Shown here: piece after piece, positions 24,495 to 34,199 of the stretch
How the letters are laid out: every line of letters starts with the position of its first letter
Position numbering within the stretch: the first letter of the stretch is position 1
Notes under the pieces: generated by a model
Database searches by the model: none
What the model was told of the DNA's origin: nothing
Seen by the model: the letters and a program-made list of their open reading frames with translations, nothing else
Origin: Sphingomonas sp. LY54
Lineage (GTDB): Bacteria; Pseudomonadota; Alphaproteobacteria; Sphingomonadales; Sphingomonadaceae
DNA: 64,000 bases
Direction of reading: 5' to 3'
Assembly: GCF_035594035.1 (NCBI RefSeq)
Contig: NZ_CP141588.1
Location: forward strand, 372,001 to 436,000
Position numbers and translations under genes: made by a program

Positions 24495-24518
24495 GTCCGC
24501 AATGGGTCGAAAGCGGAC
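24495..24518 (-). repeat. 24-nt hairpin repeat, copy 12 (matches consensus)
   Basis: Reverse orientation: GTCCGC, AATGGGTCGAAA, GCGGAC. This copy matches the consensus exactly and is flanked by AAC and GTT. It is the last copy seen; none occurs in the remaining 39 kb. Confidence 0.88.
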
Positions 24519-24622
24519 GTTCGGGACTCGCGTACGATGCTGGTCTCTTCCCTTCGCATCAGCGGCGGTCCCGCCGCGTGACGCTGCGCCATCGTGAGCG
24601 CGCGAAGGCGCGAAGGGTGTGA

Positions 24623-25153
24623 TCAGGCGGGGACGTAGGTCAGCCTGATCACGTCCTCGCCCATGCGCTCCTCTCCCACGAGGCGGAGCGGCGGGCGGGG
24701 ACCGGCGAAAAAGGGCGTGCCGTGCCCGAGCACGACGGGGTGGAGGTAGAGCCGGTAGGCATCGAGCAGCCCCAGTTCGGCCAAGCTTCGCGCAAGGCTG
24801 GGTCCGCCCACCTGGATCTCTCCATCGAGCTCGGCCCTCAGCCGGCCGATCACCGCCGCGACGTCATCCCGGACGAGCGTGGCGTTGGGGCCGACCGACA
24901 GCAACGAGCGCGACACGACCCATTTCGGCTGGCGCCGCCACGCCGCCGCAAAGGCGCGTCGCTCCGCGTCCCACTCGGGATGGTCCTCGTCCCAATAGCG
25001 CATGAGCTCGTACAAGCCGCGGCCGTATACGCTGCCCGCCTGGCCGCGCGCCTGCTCGATAAAGTGGCGGAAGAGCGCGGGACCGGGCGCGAACGCCATG
25101 TGGTCGACATAGCCGTCCAGCGACTGGTTCATTCCAAAGACGAGCTTCGCCAT
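24623..25153 (-). CDS. Dihydrofolate reductase-like (RibD C-terminal domain) protein
   Basis: A 176-residue protein from the ATG at 25153 (MAKLVFGMNQSLDGYVD). LVFGMNQSLDGYV, YGRGLYELMRYWDE, KWVVSRSLLSVG, IQVGGPSLARSLAELGLLD and HPVVLGHGTPFF are the landmarks of the YwjB/YyaP-type RibD_C fold, an NADPH-dependent reductase fold. These stand-alone proteins have no settled substrate. Upstream in-frame GTG starts add an unrelated leader. The 213 bases between this start and the rightward TonB-like gene show no clear promoter. Confidence 0.88.
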   Translation of the reverse strand: MAKLVFGMNQSLDGYVDHMAFAPGPALFRHFIEQARGQAGSVYGRGLYELMRYWDEDHPEWDAERRAFAAAWRRQPKWVVSRSLLSVGPNATLVRDDVAAVIGRLRAELDGEIQVGGPSLARSLAELGLLDAYRLYLHPVVLGHGTPFFAGPRPPLRLVGEERMGEDVIRLTYVPA

Positions 25154-25368
25154 GCTGCACTCTCTCCGCTCGGGGGTGGGACACGGAATGCTGCCGGTGA
25201 TTGAACCGACGTAACACAAAATGCATCCGTCGCGGCGATTCCATAATTCCGGGACGGCGCGGCCGCCAGCGCCGGCCCTCGTGCTTGTCACAGCGCCGGC
25301 GCCCGACTATTCCCTCGCCGCTGTAGCCTCGGGCGCTTGGTCCCGCGGACGCCGCCCCCGAAGATTCC

Positions 25369-26136
25369 TTGCTTCAGCCGAGACCTGCCCCAGCGCCTCC
25401 ATTCGTCGAGCGGCTCCGCACCGTCGCGGGGCGACGCGCGCTCGCCATCGGCTTCGCGCTGCTGATCGAAGGGCTGCTGCTGCTGCTTTTGCTGTCGCTC
25501 GGCACGGGAGGGCGGCCCGGGGACAAAGCGCCGCGCTTCACCGTGGTCAGCCTCAGTGCGGACGATGTTGCTGAGCCAGCGCCCGAACGGGCCAGCCCGG
25601 AGCCTGAACAGCGGACGGAGGAGCGATCCGCACCCGAGCGTCCGGCGCCCGAGCGACCGCAGCCGCCGCAGCCCGTGGAGCCACAGCCCGCCCCGGCCGC
25701 GATCATGCCGAGCACGCAGCAGCAGCCGCCCGCCGCCGCCACTCCCGCTGCGCCGGCGCCTTCGCGCAAGCTCTACGGGCCGCCCGATACGCGCCGCTCC
25801 TCCTCCGCCTCCCGCGACACCGAGCGGGTGGGAACGGCCCCCAATGGCGAGCCGCTTTATGCAGCGGCCTGGTATCGCGAGCCGAGAGAAGACACGCTGC
25901 GCGACTATCTGTCGACCGCCCGCGGCCCGGGCTGGGGGCTGATCGCGTGCCGCACGGCGCCCGACTACCGCGTCGAGGATTGCGTCGCGCTCGGCGAATA
26001 TCCGGAAGGGTCGCAGATCACCCGCGCGGTGCTGGCCGCGGCGTGGGAGTTCAAGGTGCGGCCTCCGCAACTGGGCGGGCGACCATTGGTGGGCAGTTGG
26101 GTCCGGATTCGGATCGATTACGGCGAGCGGCGATAG
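25369..26136 (+). CDS. TonB-like, proline-rich membrane-anchored protein
   Basis: A 255-residue protein. A TTG at 25369 is the only start-like codon between an in-frame stop at 25324 and the first hydrophobic helix (ALAIGFALLIEGLLLLLLLSL, about 26-46). A Pro/Glu-rich spacer (about 65-150) follows, then a small C-terminal domain with two Cys (LIACRTAPDYRVEDCVAL). It ends with a strand (GGRPLVGSWVRIRIDYG) like the end of TonB. Inference: a divergent energy transducer or TonB-fold protein spanning the periplasm. No exbB/exbD lies nearby. Confidence 0.65.
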   Translation: MLQPRPAPAPPFVERLRTVAGRRALAIGFALLIEGLLLLLLLSLGTGGRPGDKAPRFTVVSLSADDVAEPAPERASPEPEQRTEERSAPERPAPERPQPPQPVEPQPAPAAIMPSTQQQPPAAATPAAPAPSRKLYGPPDTRRSSSASRDTERVGTAPNGEPLYAAAWYREPREDTLRDYLSTARGPGWGLIACRTAPDYRVEDCVALGEYPEGSQITRAVLAAAWEFKVRPPQLGGRPLVGSWVRIRIDYGERR

Positions 26137-26343
26137 CGGCGTCTGCTCGGGGCTGGCGGGCCAAAGTCCCACGCGGCAAGAGCACATTACCTGTCGAACT
26201 ATTGACTGCTTCGGGGTGCCGCAGCGTCCGCAGAGAATACTTTCGCAGCGTCGTTAACTCAAGACGCGATAAATAGACGTTAAACTTCTGTGAGATACGT
26301 TTGGGGAACGTGTGCCGATTCGCACATGAACAGGGGGATTATC

Positions 26344-26997
26344 ATGAAGTCTATTGTACTCAGCGGCGCTGCCGTCGCGCTTGTTGCGTGCCCGACGCAG
26401 TCAATCGCGCAGACTGCCGCGCCGGCGCCAGTCGCTTCGCCGGCCGTGGCAGCGATCGCCGCGCCCGCTGCCAACAATGCAGTCCTGCGCACCGGAACCG
26501 AGGTGGCTTTGCGCCTTTCGGAAGAGCTGACCACCCAGGGCAAGAAGTTGCGCGTGGGCAACCGCTTTCGCATGGAGATCGCCGAGCCGGTGATCGTTCA
26601 GGGCATGACGGTGATCCCGGCCGGCAGTCCGGCAGTGGGCGAGATCACCGACGTGCGGAATAAGGGGATGTGGGGCAAATCGGGCCGTCTGGTGGCGCGC
26701 CTGCTTTATGTCACGGTTAACGGTCGTCAGATTCGCCTGACGGGCGCGTTCGACGACAAGGGCATCGCCGGGGGCATCGGCGCGGTGGCGGTGTCGGCGG
26801 TCGTGTTTCTCCCGGCCGGCTTCTTCATGACCGGGACCAGCGCCAAGGTGCCGATGGGGACGGTAGTCAAGGGCTTCGTCGACGAAGACGTGCCGCTGAC
26901 CATCGCGGCCGAAACTGTCGCCCCGCTCACGATCAGTGCGTCCGCGCCAGTGAACGCGGCGGCGCCGGTCGCGGCGACTGCGTCCCAGCCCAACTGA
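26344..26997 (+). CDS. Exported hypothetical protein
   Basis: From the ATG at 26344 (CAGGGGGA upstream) a signal peptide is visible (MKSIVLSGAAVALVACPTQSIAQ), then an Ala/Pro linker. A beta-rich domain follows (VLRTGTEVALRLSEEL, GNRFRMEIAEPVIVQG, VIPAGSPAVGEI, GRLVARLLYVTVNGRQIRL). A Gly/hydrophobic segment (AVAVSAVVFLPAGFFM) precedes the Ala-rich tail. 217 residues. The domain resembles small exported proteins annotated as hypothetical in sphingomonads. The Cys in VACPTQ does not make a convincing lipobox. The 207-base upstream gap contains A/T-rich DNA but no promoter I can defend. Confidence 0.72.
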   Translation: MKSIVLSGAAVALVACPTQSIAQTAAPAPVASPAVAAIAAPAANNAVLRTGTEVALRLSEELTTQGKKLRVGNRFRMEIAEPVIVQGMTVIPAGSPAVGEITDVRNKGMWGKSGRLVARLLYVTVNGRQIRLTGAFDDKGIAGGIGAVAVSAVVFLPAGFFMTGTSAKVPMGTVVKGFVDEDVPLTIAAETVAPLTISASAPVNAAAPVAATASQPN

Positions 26998-27010
26998 TTC
27001 GAAGCGACGT

Positions 27011-27038
27011 CGACCGGCAGCCTCTGGACTGCCGGTCG
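27011..27038. terminator. Perfect 10-bp hairpin between convergent genes
   Basis: CGACCGGCAG (27011-27020) pairs with CTGCCGGTCG (27029-27038) around an 8-nt loop. It lies 14 bases after one stop codon and 21 before the other, fitting a bidirectional terminator; no T-run. Confidence 0.55.
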
Positions 27039-27058
27039 GCTCGTTCGATGCGACTGCT

Positions 27059-27514
27059 CTAGGCGGTCGGCAAGGCGGCCACATCCGGCTCGACCCAGCC
27101 CAAGCGCGCTTCGACCGAAAACAGGCGATCGGGCGAATAAAAACGCAACGGCCAGCCGCGCCGGCCCTCCTCCGCGTTGAGCAACGCGTTGACCTTGTCG
27201 ACCAGGGGCAGCGCCGGATCGGTGCGGGCGAGGAAGGCGCGGACGGCGCGGATCGAGACCTGGGTGATGGTCTCGTGATAGCCCTGGGTGGCGTCGTTGA
27301 CGCCGCCGACGCTCTCGTTGAAGCGGCGGATGATGGCGGGCAGATCCCGCTCGGGCACGATGTCGGGCCGGGCGAGGAGGATCCATACGCAGGCGGCGAG
27401 ATGGGCTTCGTGGGTCCAGTCGACGCGCTGTAGGGCGCAGGCGAGCAGGCCCTCGCCGATCCGCACGATCGCCGCGTCGTCGGCGAAGAGGCGCGGTTCA
27501 TAGTCGGTCATCAT
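27059..27514 (-). CDS. Hypothetical protein, about 151 residues
   Basis: Two adjacent ATG codons (27514 and 27511) follow GGAG at usable spacing; an upstream TTG is less likely. The protein is soluble and helical with the segment RVDWTHEAHLAACVWILLARPD, then DLPAIIRRFNESVGGVNDATQGYHETIT, and ends after FSVEARLGWVEPDV. The His-rich positions (WTHEAH, GYHET) are suggestive of a metal site, but I do not recognise the family. It precedes pckA in the same direction of transcription only across a stop: the pckA stop lies 69 bases upstream of this start. Confidence 0.7.
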   Translation of the reverse strand: MMTDYEPRLFADDAAIVRIGEGLLACALQRVDWTHEAHLAACVWILLARPDIVPERDLPAIIRRFNESVGGVNDATQGYHETITQVSIRAVRAFLARTDPALPLVDKVNALLNAEEGRRGWPLRFYSPDRLFSVEARLGWVEPDVAALPTA

Positions 27515-27582
27515 ATCGCTCCAATGCAAAAGGGGCGCCCCGGCCGTGGCCGACGCGCCCCTTTTGGGTCATGGGTCAGGCG

Positions 27583-29190
<1,608 letters not shown>

Positions 29191-29240
29191 ATGATTAAAA
29201 GGCGCGAGGCAGCTGAACTGCTGCACTGAAATATGGCGCC

Positions 29241-29269
29241 CGCATAGTCGAGGATAGTAATTTCGTCAA
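29241..29269 (-). promoter_or_regulatory. Candidate pckA promoter
   Basis: Read leftward: TTGACG (29269-29264), 17-base spacer, TATGCG (29246-29241), about 50 bases before the pckA ATG. The hexamers and spacing fit a housekeeping promoter; no ChvI site was identified. Confidence 0.45.
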
Positions 29270-29339
29270 AGGGCGCGGGTTGCTGCGGCGTCCCGGACTC
29301 AGTCGGCTGCCGAATCCGGGACATCGGCAGCGCGGTGCC

Positions 29340-29765
29340 TCAGCAGGCCGGGCAATGATCGACGCCTTCGGTCGCCGCATAGGTGTGTTGGACGATCTCC
29401 TCGAGCACGTCCAGGTCCACGTCGGCCAGCTTGCCGAGATACAGGCAGGCCTTCGAGCTCTTGTGCTTGCCGAGCTTCGCCAAGAGCGCCTCATATTCGG
29501 GGAAGCCGCCGACATAGAGGACGAGATTGGCCGAGCGCGGCGAGAAGCCGACGCGGCACATGTCGCCCTCGTGCCCGCTGGCGTAGCGATAATGATAGCG
29601 GCCGAAGCCGACGATCGAAGGGCCCCACATCACCGCCGGCTCGCCGGTGACGCGCTCCATCATCGCGCGCAGCGCCTTGCCGTCGGCGCGGCGCACCGGA
29701 TGCGCGACGCCGTCCAGGAAGGCGTCGACGCTCACATCGGTCGGCTTGGTCTTGGTGTCGGCCAT
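29340..29765 (-). CDS. DUF1801-family protein
   Basis: A 141-residue soluble protein. VDAFLDGVAHPVRRADGKAL, TGEPAVMWGPSIVGFG and KSSKACLYLGKLADVDL are characteristic of DUF1801 (YdhG-like) proteins, a cystatin-like small fold of unknown function. The C-terminus ends in HCPAC. Located between pckA and chvI and transcribed with neither; the insertion splits a usually close pair. Confidence 0.88.
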   Translation of the reverse strand: MADTKTKPTDVSVDAFLDGVAHPVRRADGKALRAMMERVTGEPAVMWGPSIVGFGRYHYRYASGHEGDMCRVGFSPRSANLVLYVGGFPEYEALLAKLGKHKSSKACLYLGKLADVDLDVLEEIVQHTYAATEGVDHCPAC

Positions 29766-29902
29766 GCGTGCCTCCCTCCGCCGTCGCTTTTATCATGAGT
29801 CCGCATCGCCAAGCCAGCGCTCGCCACCGGCGTCCGTCCGCTGGAGTTGCGGGTGTCGGCCGCTTTGGATAAGAGCCGGGCGATGCGGTGGAAGGCGAAT
29901 GA

Positions 29903-30610
29903 ATGTCGGTAACGATCGCGCTCGTCGACGATGACCGCAACATCCTGACCTCGGTGTCGATCGCGCTCCAGTCGGAGGGGTTCGTCACCCGCGTCTATTC
30001 GGACGGCGAGACGGCGCTGAAGGCGTTGGTCGAGAACCCGCCGGATCTCGCCGTGCTCGACGTCAAGATGCCGCGCATAGATGGGATGGAATTGCTCCGC
30101 CGCCTGCGCGAGAAGAGCGCCCTCCCCGTCATCTTCCTGACGTCGAAGGACGACGAACTGGACGAGGCGCTTGGCCTCGCCATGGGCGCCGACGATTATA
30201 TCGCCAAGCCCTTCTCGCAGCGCCTGCTGATCGCGCGCATCCGCGCCATTTTGCGCCGTACCGAAATGCGCGCGACGCCGGTCGAGGCCGAGGAAGCGGC
30301 CGAGCCGGTGCAGATCGTGCGCGGCCGGCTCGCCATGGACCCGGCCCGGCACCGCGTCGCCTGGGACGGCAACGACGTGACGCTGACCGTCACCGAATTC
30401 ATGATCCTCGAGGCGCTCGCGCAACGGCCGGGCGTGGTGAAATCGCGCAACCAGCTGATGGACGTCGCCTATCACGACGACATCTATGTCGACGACCGCA
30501 CGATCGACAGCCACATCAAGCGGCTACGCCGCAAGTTCCGCGCGGTCGACGAGGATTTCAGCGCCATCGAGACGCTGTATGGCGTAGGCTATCGCTTTGC
30601 GGAGGAGTGA
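29903..30610 (+). CDS. chvI: ChvI-type response regulator
   Basis: A 235-residue OmpR-family regulator. The receiver domain has the acidic pocket (LVDDDRN), phospho-acceptor Asp53 (VLDVKMP), and Lys in IAKPFS. The C-terminal winged helix contains [17 protein letters not shown] and [16 protein letters not shown]. ChvI with ChvG controls envelope, acid and succinoglycan-type responses and central carbon genes in alphaproteobacteria. It heads the operon chvI-chvG-hprK-rapZ-EIIA-HPr. Confidence 0.94.
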   Translation: MSVTIALVDDDRNILTSVSIALQSEGFVTRVYSDGETALKALVENPPDLAVLDVKMPRIDGMELLRRLREKSALPVIFLTSKDDELDEALGLAMGADDYIAKPFSQRLLIARIRAILRRTEMRATPVEAEEAAEPVQIVRGRLAMDPARHRVAWDGNDVTLTVTEFMILEALAQRPGVVKSRNQLMDVAYHDDIYVDDRTIDSHIKRLRRKFRAVDEDFSAIETLYGVGYRFAEE

Positions 30611-32156
30611 CGAGCGCGACCTCGCAGTGCGGTGGTCCGGACGCCTGTCGCTGACCAAGCGGATCCTGGCGGTCAACATCTTCGCGCTGGCGATGCTGGC
30701 CGGCAGCCTCTTCTATCTCGACAGCTACCGCCACCGCAGCACCGACGCGCGGCTCGACCAGGCCAAAACCGAGGTGCGAATGGCCGCCGACGCGCTGGCG
30801 ATGGCGCCGGCCGAGGCGCGTGCGACCCTGATCGCACGATTGGGCCAGGCGTCGCGCACGCGGCTGCGTCTCTATGCGCCGACCGGCGAAATCCTGATGG
30901 ACAGCTGGTCGGGCACGCCGCCGACCTACACGTTGCGCGACCCCAAGACGGAGCCGTGGACCAAGAATGCGGCGCGCATCATGGACGACGTCTTCAATGC
31001 GATCGTCGGCGCCGAGCGCCCGCCCGATTACGTCCCGAGCGCGGACGAGACGCTGCACCACTGGCCCGAGGCGCAGGCGGCGCTCGGCCAACGGCGCACG
31101 ACCACCGCGCTCCGCCAGGCGCCCGAGGGCACGCCCTTCATCTCCGCCGCGACGCCGATGCCGGGCGATACCGGCGTGCTGCTCATGACCCGTAACGCGC
31201 GCGACATCCGCGCCGAAGTGCGCGCCGAGCGCACCACGCTCGGCCTGGTCCTGCTCGGCACGTTGCTGCTTTCGATCCTGCTCTCGGTTTTCCTGGCGCG
31301 GACGGTGGCCAACCCGCTCCGCCGGCTCGCCCGCGCCGCCCACAGCGTCCGGCTCGGCCGCGCGCGCGAGGTCGACGTCCCCCTCCTCCCCGCCCGCCGC
31401 GACGAGATCGGCCTGCTCGCCCGCGCGCTGCACGACATGACGCATTCGCTTCGCTACCGGATCGACGCCACCGAGGCATTCGCGGCCGACGTGACGCATG
31501 AGCTCAAGAACCCGCTCGCCTCCTTGCGGTCGGCGGTCGACAGCCTCGACCGCGTCAAGGATCCCGAATTGCAGCGGCAGTTGCTCGACGTCGTGCGCAA
31601 CGACGTGGTGCGGCTCGACCGGCTAGTGGTCGATATTGCCGAAGTGTCGCGGCTCGACGCCGAATTGTCGCGCGCGCGCTTCGAGGAGGTCGACATCGGC
31701 TGCATGATCGAATCCTTGCTCGGGCTGTGGGAAGCGCGCGCGGCCGAATGCGGCGTACGCGTCGCCTTCGCGCGGCCGCGGGTCGGGACGGCGGTCCTCA
31801 TGGGCGAGGAATCGCGGCTGGCACGCGTCGTCGACAATATCGTCGACAACGCCATCTCCTTCTCGCGCCAGGGCGGGCTGGTGGAGATTTCCGCGGCCCG
31901 GATCGACGGCGAGGTCGTGGTCGACATCGAGGACGAGGGACCCGGTGTTGCCCCCGCGGTGCGTGAGGCGATCTTTAACCGCTTCCACAGCATAAGGCCC
32001 GACGGCGAAGCCTTCGGCCGCCATTCCGGGCTCGGGCTCGCGATTGCAAAGGCGATCGTTGAAGGCCATGACGGTCGGATCGAGGTCGGGGACCGCCATG
32101 ACGGGCGCACGGGTGCCCGCTTCGTGCTTCGCTTCCCGGGGGGGTTCGCAGAATGA
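30597..32156 (+). CDS. chvG: ChvG-type sensor histidine kinase
   Basis: Up to 519 residues. Two membrane helices ([19 protein letters not shown] near residue 30; [17 protein letters not shown] near 220) enclose a periplasmic sensor domain. HAMP follows, then the H-box His301 ([17 protein letters not shown]), N-box ([10 protein letters not shown]), and G-boxes ([19 protein letters not shown]). The start is uncertain: a TTG at 30597 overlaps chvI by 14 bases, and a GTG at 30627 is the alternative; neither has an ideally spaced site. It phosphorylates ChvI. The stop overlaps hprK by 4 bases. Confidence 0.93.
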   Translation: MRRSDERDLAVRWSGRLSLTKRILAVNIFALAMLAGSLFYLDSYRHRSTDARLDQAKTEVRMAADALAMAPAEARATLIARLGQASRTRLRLYAPTGEILMDSWSGTPPTYTLRDPKTEPWTKNAARIMDDVFNAIVGAERPPDYVPSADETLHHWPEAQAALGQRRTTTALRQAPEGTPFISAATPMPGDTGVLLMTRNARDIRAEVRAERTTLGLVLLGTLLLSILLSVFLARTVANPLRRLARAAHSVRLGRAREVDVPLLPARRDEIGLLARALHDMTHSLRYRIDATEAFAADVTHELKNPLASLRSAVDSLDRVKDPELQRQLLDVVRNDVVRLDRLVVDIAEVSRLDAELSRARFEEVDIGCMIESLLGLWEARAAECGVRVAFARPRVGTAVLMGEESRLARVVDNIVDNAISFSRQGGLVEISAARIDGEVVVDIEDEGPGVAPAVREAIFNRFHSIRPDGEAFGRHSGLGLAIAKAIVEGHDGRIEVGDRHDGRTGARFVLRFPGGFAE

Positions 32157-32596
32157 CCATGGCTTCGCTGTCCTCCGAAACGCTTCATGCCTCCTGCGTC
32201 GCCAAGGACGGGCGCGCGATCCTGATCTCGGGACGCTCTGGCGGCGGCAAGTCCGACCTCGCGCTCCGCCTGATCGACCGCGGCGCCGTGCTGGTGAGCG
32301 ACGATTACACGATCGTGAAGCGGGTCGCCGGGCGCCTTCTCGCCTGTGCGCCGCAGACGATTCTCGGTAAGATCGAGGTGCGCGGCGTCGGCCTCGTCGA
32401 AATGGAGGCGGCGAGCGACGTCCCGGTGGCGCTGGCCGTCGATCTCGACCGGACCGTCGACCGCCTGCCGGAACTGCACGACCCGCTCGGCGTCTGCGGC
32501 ATGAAGGTGCCGGTCATCGGGCTGAGCGGCCTCGAGCCGTCGGCGCCGATCAAGGTAGAGCTGGCGCTGCGCCAGTTCGGGCTGGAATCGGCGTGA
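32153..32596 (+). CDS. hprK: Short HPr kinase/phosphorylase
   Basis: A 147-residue, C-terminal-domain-only HprK as usual in alphaproteobacteria; Gram-positive enzymes are about twice as long. The P-loop GRSGGGKSD lies at about residues 27-35, followed by LVSDDYT, and KIEVRGVGLVE matches the HprK family signature. It should phosphorylate HPr at Ser46, which is present in the HPr gene three genes on. ATGA overlap with chvG, and GTGA overlap with rapZ. Confidence 0.94.
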   Translation: MTMASLSSETLHASCVAKDGRAILISGRSGGGKSDLALRLIDRGAVLVSDDYTIVKRVAGRLLACAPQTILGKIEVRGVGLVEMEAASDVPVALAVDLDRTVDRLPELHDPLGVCGMKVPVIGLSGLEPSAPIKVELALRQFGLESA

Positions 32597-33519
32597 AGCC
32601 CGGTCCGGCGCCCAAACGCATCCTGCTCGTCACCGGACTGTCCGGCGCCGGCAAGTCCACTGTGCTGCGCACGCTCGAGGATATCGGCTGGGAAGTCGTC
32701 GACAACCTTCCGTTGTCGATGCTCGAGGCGCTGCTCTCCACCCCGCTGGCCAAGGGCGCGAGCCGCCGCCGGCGTCCCCTCGCGCTCGGCATCGACAGCC
32801 GCACGCGCGACTTCGACGCAAATTCGGTGGTCCAGCAGATCAAGGAACTGGCCGGGGACCACAGCTTTCCGGTCGAGACGCTCTATCTCGACTGCGCCGG
32901 ATCGAAGCTGCTGCAGCGTTATTCGGAAACGCGCCGCCGCCACCCGCTCGCGCTCGACCGCCCCGCCACCGACGGCATCGCCGCCGAGCGCGACCTGATG
33001 GAGCCGCTGCGGCGCTGGGCCGAGTATATCATCGACACCACCGACACCGACAGCAACGCGCTCCAGCAGCAGATCCGGCACCGCTTCGCCACCGATCTCT
33101 CGCCCTACCTCCACATCATGTCGTTCGGCTTCGCGCGCGGGCTGCCGCGCAACGCCGACACCGTGTTCGACATGCGCTTCCTCAAGAACCCGCATTGGGA
33201 AGACCATTTGCGGCCGTTGACCGGGCTCGACACCCCGGTCGGCGACTATATCGCGACCGACGAGAGCTACGAGCCGGCGGTGGCGCGAATCGAGGAATTG
33301 CTGCTGTTGCTCCTGCCCCGCTACCGCAGCGAGGGAAAATCCTATGTTTCAATCGCATTTGGCTGTACCGGCGGGCGCCATCGGTCGGTGCACGTCGCGC
33401 AGCGGGTTGCCACGAGGTTGCGCGAGGCCGGTTTTTCGCCCACGGTCGAACATCGCGACCTCGCTTCGCGGCCGCGCGACCTGGTCGAGGGGGACCAGCG
33501 GGCGCAGTTGGATATTTAG
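32593..33519 (+). CDS. rapZ: RapZ-family RNase adapter / nucleotide-binding protein
   Basis: A 308-residue P-loop protein starting at GTG. Walker A LSGAGKST (about residues 15-22) is followed by LALGIDSRTRDF, and the C-terminal domain has SIAFGCTGGRHRSV, which binds amino-sugar metabolite and RNA in E. coli RapZ. In enterobacteria it directs RNase E to the GlmZ sRNA; the alphaproteobacterial target is less clear. It belongs to the hprK-PTS operon. Confidence 0.94.
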   Translation: MKPGPAPKRILLVTGLSGAGKSTVLRTLEDIGWEVVDNLPLSMLEALLSTPLAKGASRRRRPLALGIDSRTRDFDANSVVQQIKELAGDHSFPVETLYLDCAGSKLLQRYSETRRRHPLALDRPATDGIAAERDLMEPLRRWAEYIIDTTDTDSNALQQQIRHRFATDLSPYLHIMSFGFARGLPRNADTVFDMRFLKNPHWEDHLRPLTGLDTPVGDYIATDESYEPAVARIEELLLLLLPRYRSEGKSYVSIAFGCTGGRHRSVHVAQRVATRLREAGFSPTVEHRDLASRPRDLVEGDQRAQLDI

Positions 33520-33527
33520 GTGTATCA

Positions 33528-33932
33528 ATGATCGGTCTTGTACTGGTTACCCATGGCCGCTTGGCGGCCGAGTTCATCGTTGCCATGGAACATGTGGTCG
33601 GCCCGCAGCAGCGGATCGAGGGCATCTGCATCGGTCCGGACGACGACATGGAAGTGCGGCGCAACGACATCGCCGAAGCGATCGCCAAGGTCGATGACGG
33701 ACAGGGCGTCATCATCCTCACCGACCTGTTCGGGGGAACGCCCTCCAACCTCGCCATCTCACTGATGAAGTCCGAGAAGATCGAGGTCATCGCCGGCGTC
33801 AACCTGCCGATGCTGATCCGGCTCGAAGGCGCGCGCAAGAATATGGACGTGAAAGCCGCGGTCGCCGCGGCGCGCGAGGCCGGCCGCAAATATATCTCGG
33901 TCGCGTCCGAAATCCTGGGCGAAGCGGTCTAG
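33528..33932 (+). CDS. PTS mannose/fructose-type EIIA component
   Basis: A 134-residue EIIA-Man domain. His9 in LVTHGRLA is the phosphorylated residue; ILTDLFGGTPSNLA and GVNLPMLI are family signatures. There is no EIIB or EIIC here, so it should serve a regulatory rather than sugar-transporting PTS. The ATG lies 8 bases after the rapZ stop and the stop abuts the HPr start. Confidence 0.94.
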   Translation: MIGLVLVTHGRLAAEFIVAMEHVVGPQQRIEGICIGPDDDMEVRRNDIAEAIAKVDDGQGVIILTDLFGGTPSNLAISLMKSEKIEVIAGVNLPMLIRLEGARKNMDVKAAVAAAREAGRKYISVASEILGEAV

Positions 33933-34199
33933 ATGCCGTCGCGTACCGTCGACGTGCTGAACAAGCGCGGGCTCCACGCCCGGGCGAGCGCCAAATTCGT
34001 CACCATGGCGAGCGAGCACAAAGCCGAAATCGAGGTCGAAAAGGACGGCAGCAAGGTCTGCGGCACATCGATCATGGGCCTGATGATGCTGGGCGCCGCG
34101 ATGGGCGACACGATCACGATCAGCGCGTCCGGCGACGGCGCCGACGCCGCGGTGGCCGCGCTGGCGGAGCTCGTGGAAGCCAAGTTCGGCGAGGAATAA
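33933..34199 (+). CDS. ptsH: Phosphocarrier protein HPr
   Basis: An 88-residue HPr. His15 (RGLHARAS) accepts phosphate from EI and Ser46 (GTSIMGLMML) is the HprK target. Both regulatory sites being intact supports a complete HprK-HPr-EIIA circuit. EI (ptsP) is not in this window. The start is immediately after the EIIA stop, and the stop overlaps the methyltransferase start by one base. Confidence 0.95.
   Translation: MPSRTVDVLNKRGLHARASAKFVTMASEHKAEIEVEKDGSKVCGTSIMGLMMLGAAMGDTITISASGDGADAAVAALAELVEAKFGEE

Noticed and set aside
19890..24518. CRISPR array
   Set aside because: Repeats are palindromic, in both orientations, irregularly spaced and separated by genes, not by uniform spacers; no cas gene is present.
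19890..24518. Rho-independent terminators as the whole explanation of the repeats
   Set aside because: The 6-bp arms are short, no T-run follows, and the spacer sequence is conserved, which a terminator would not need.
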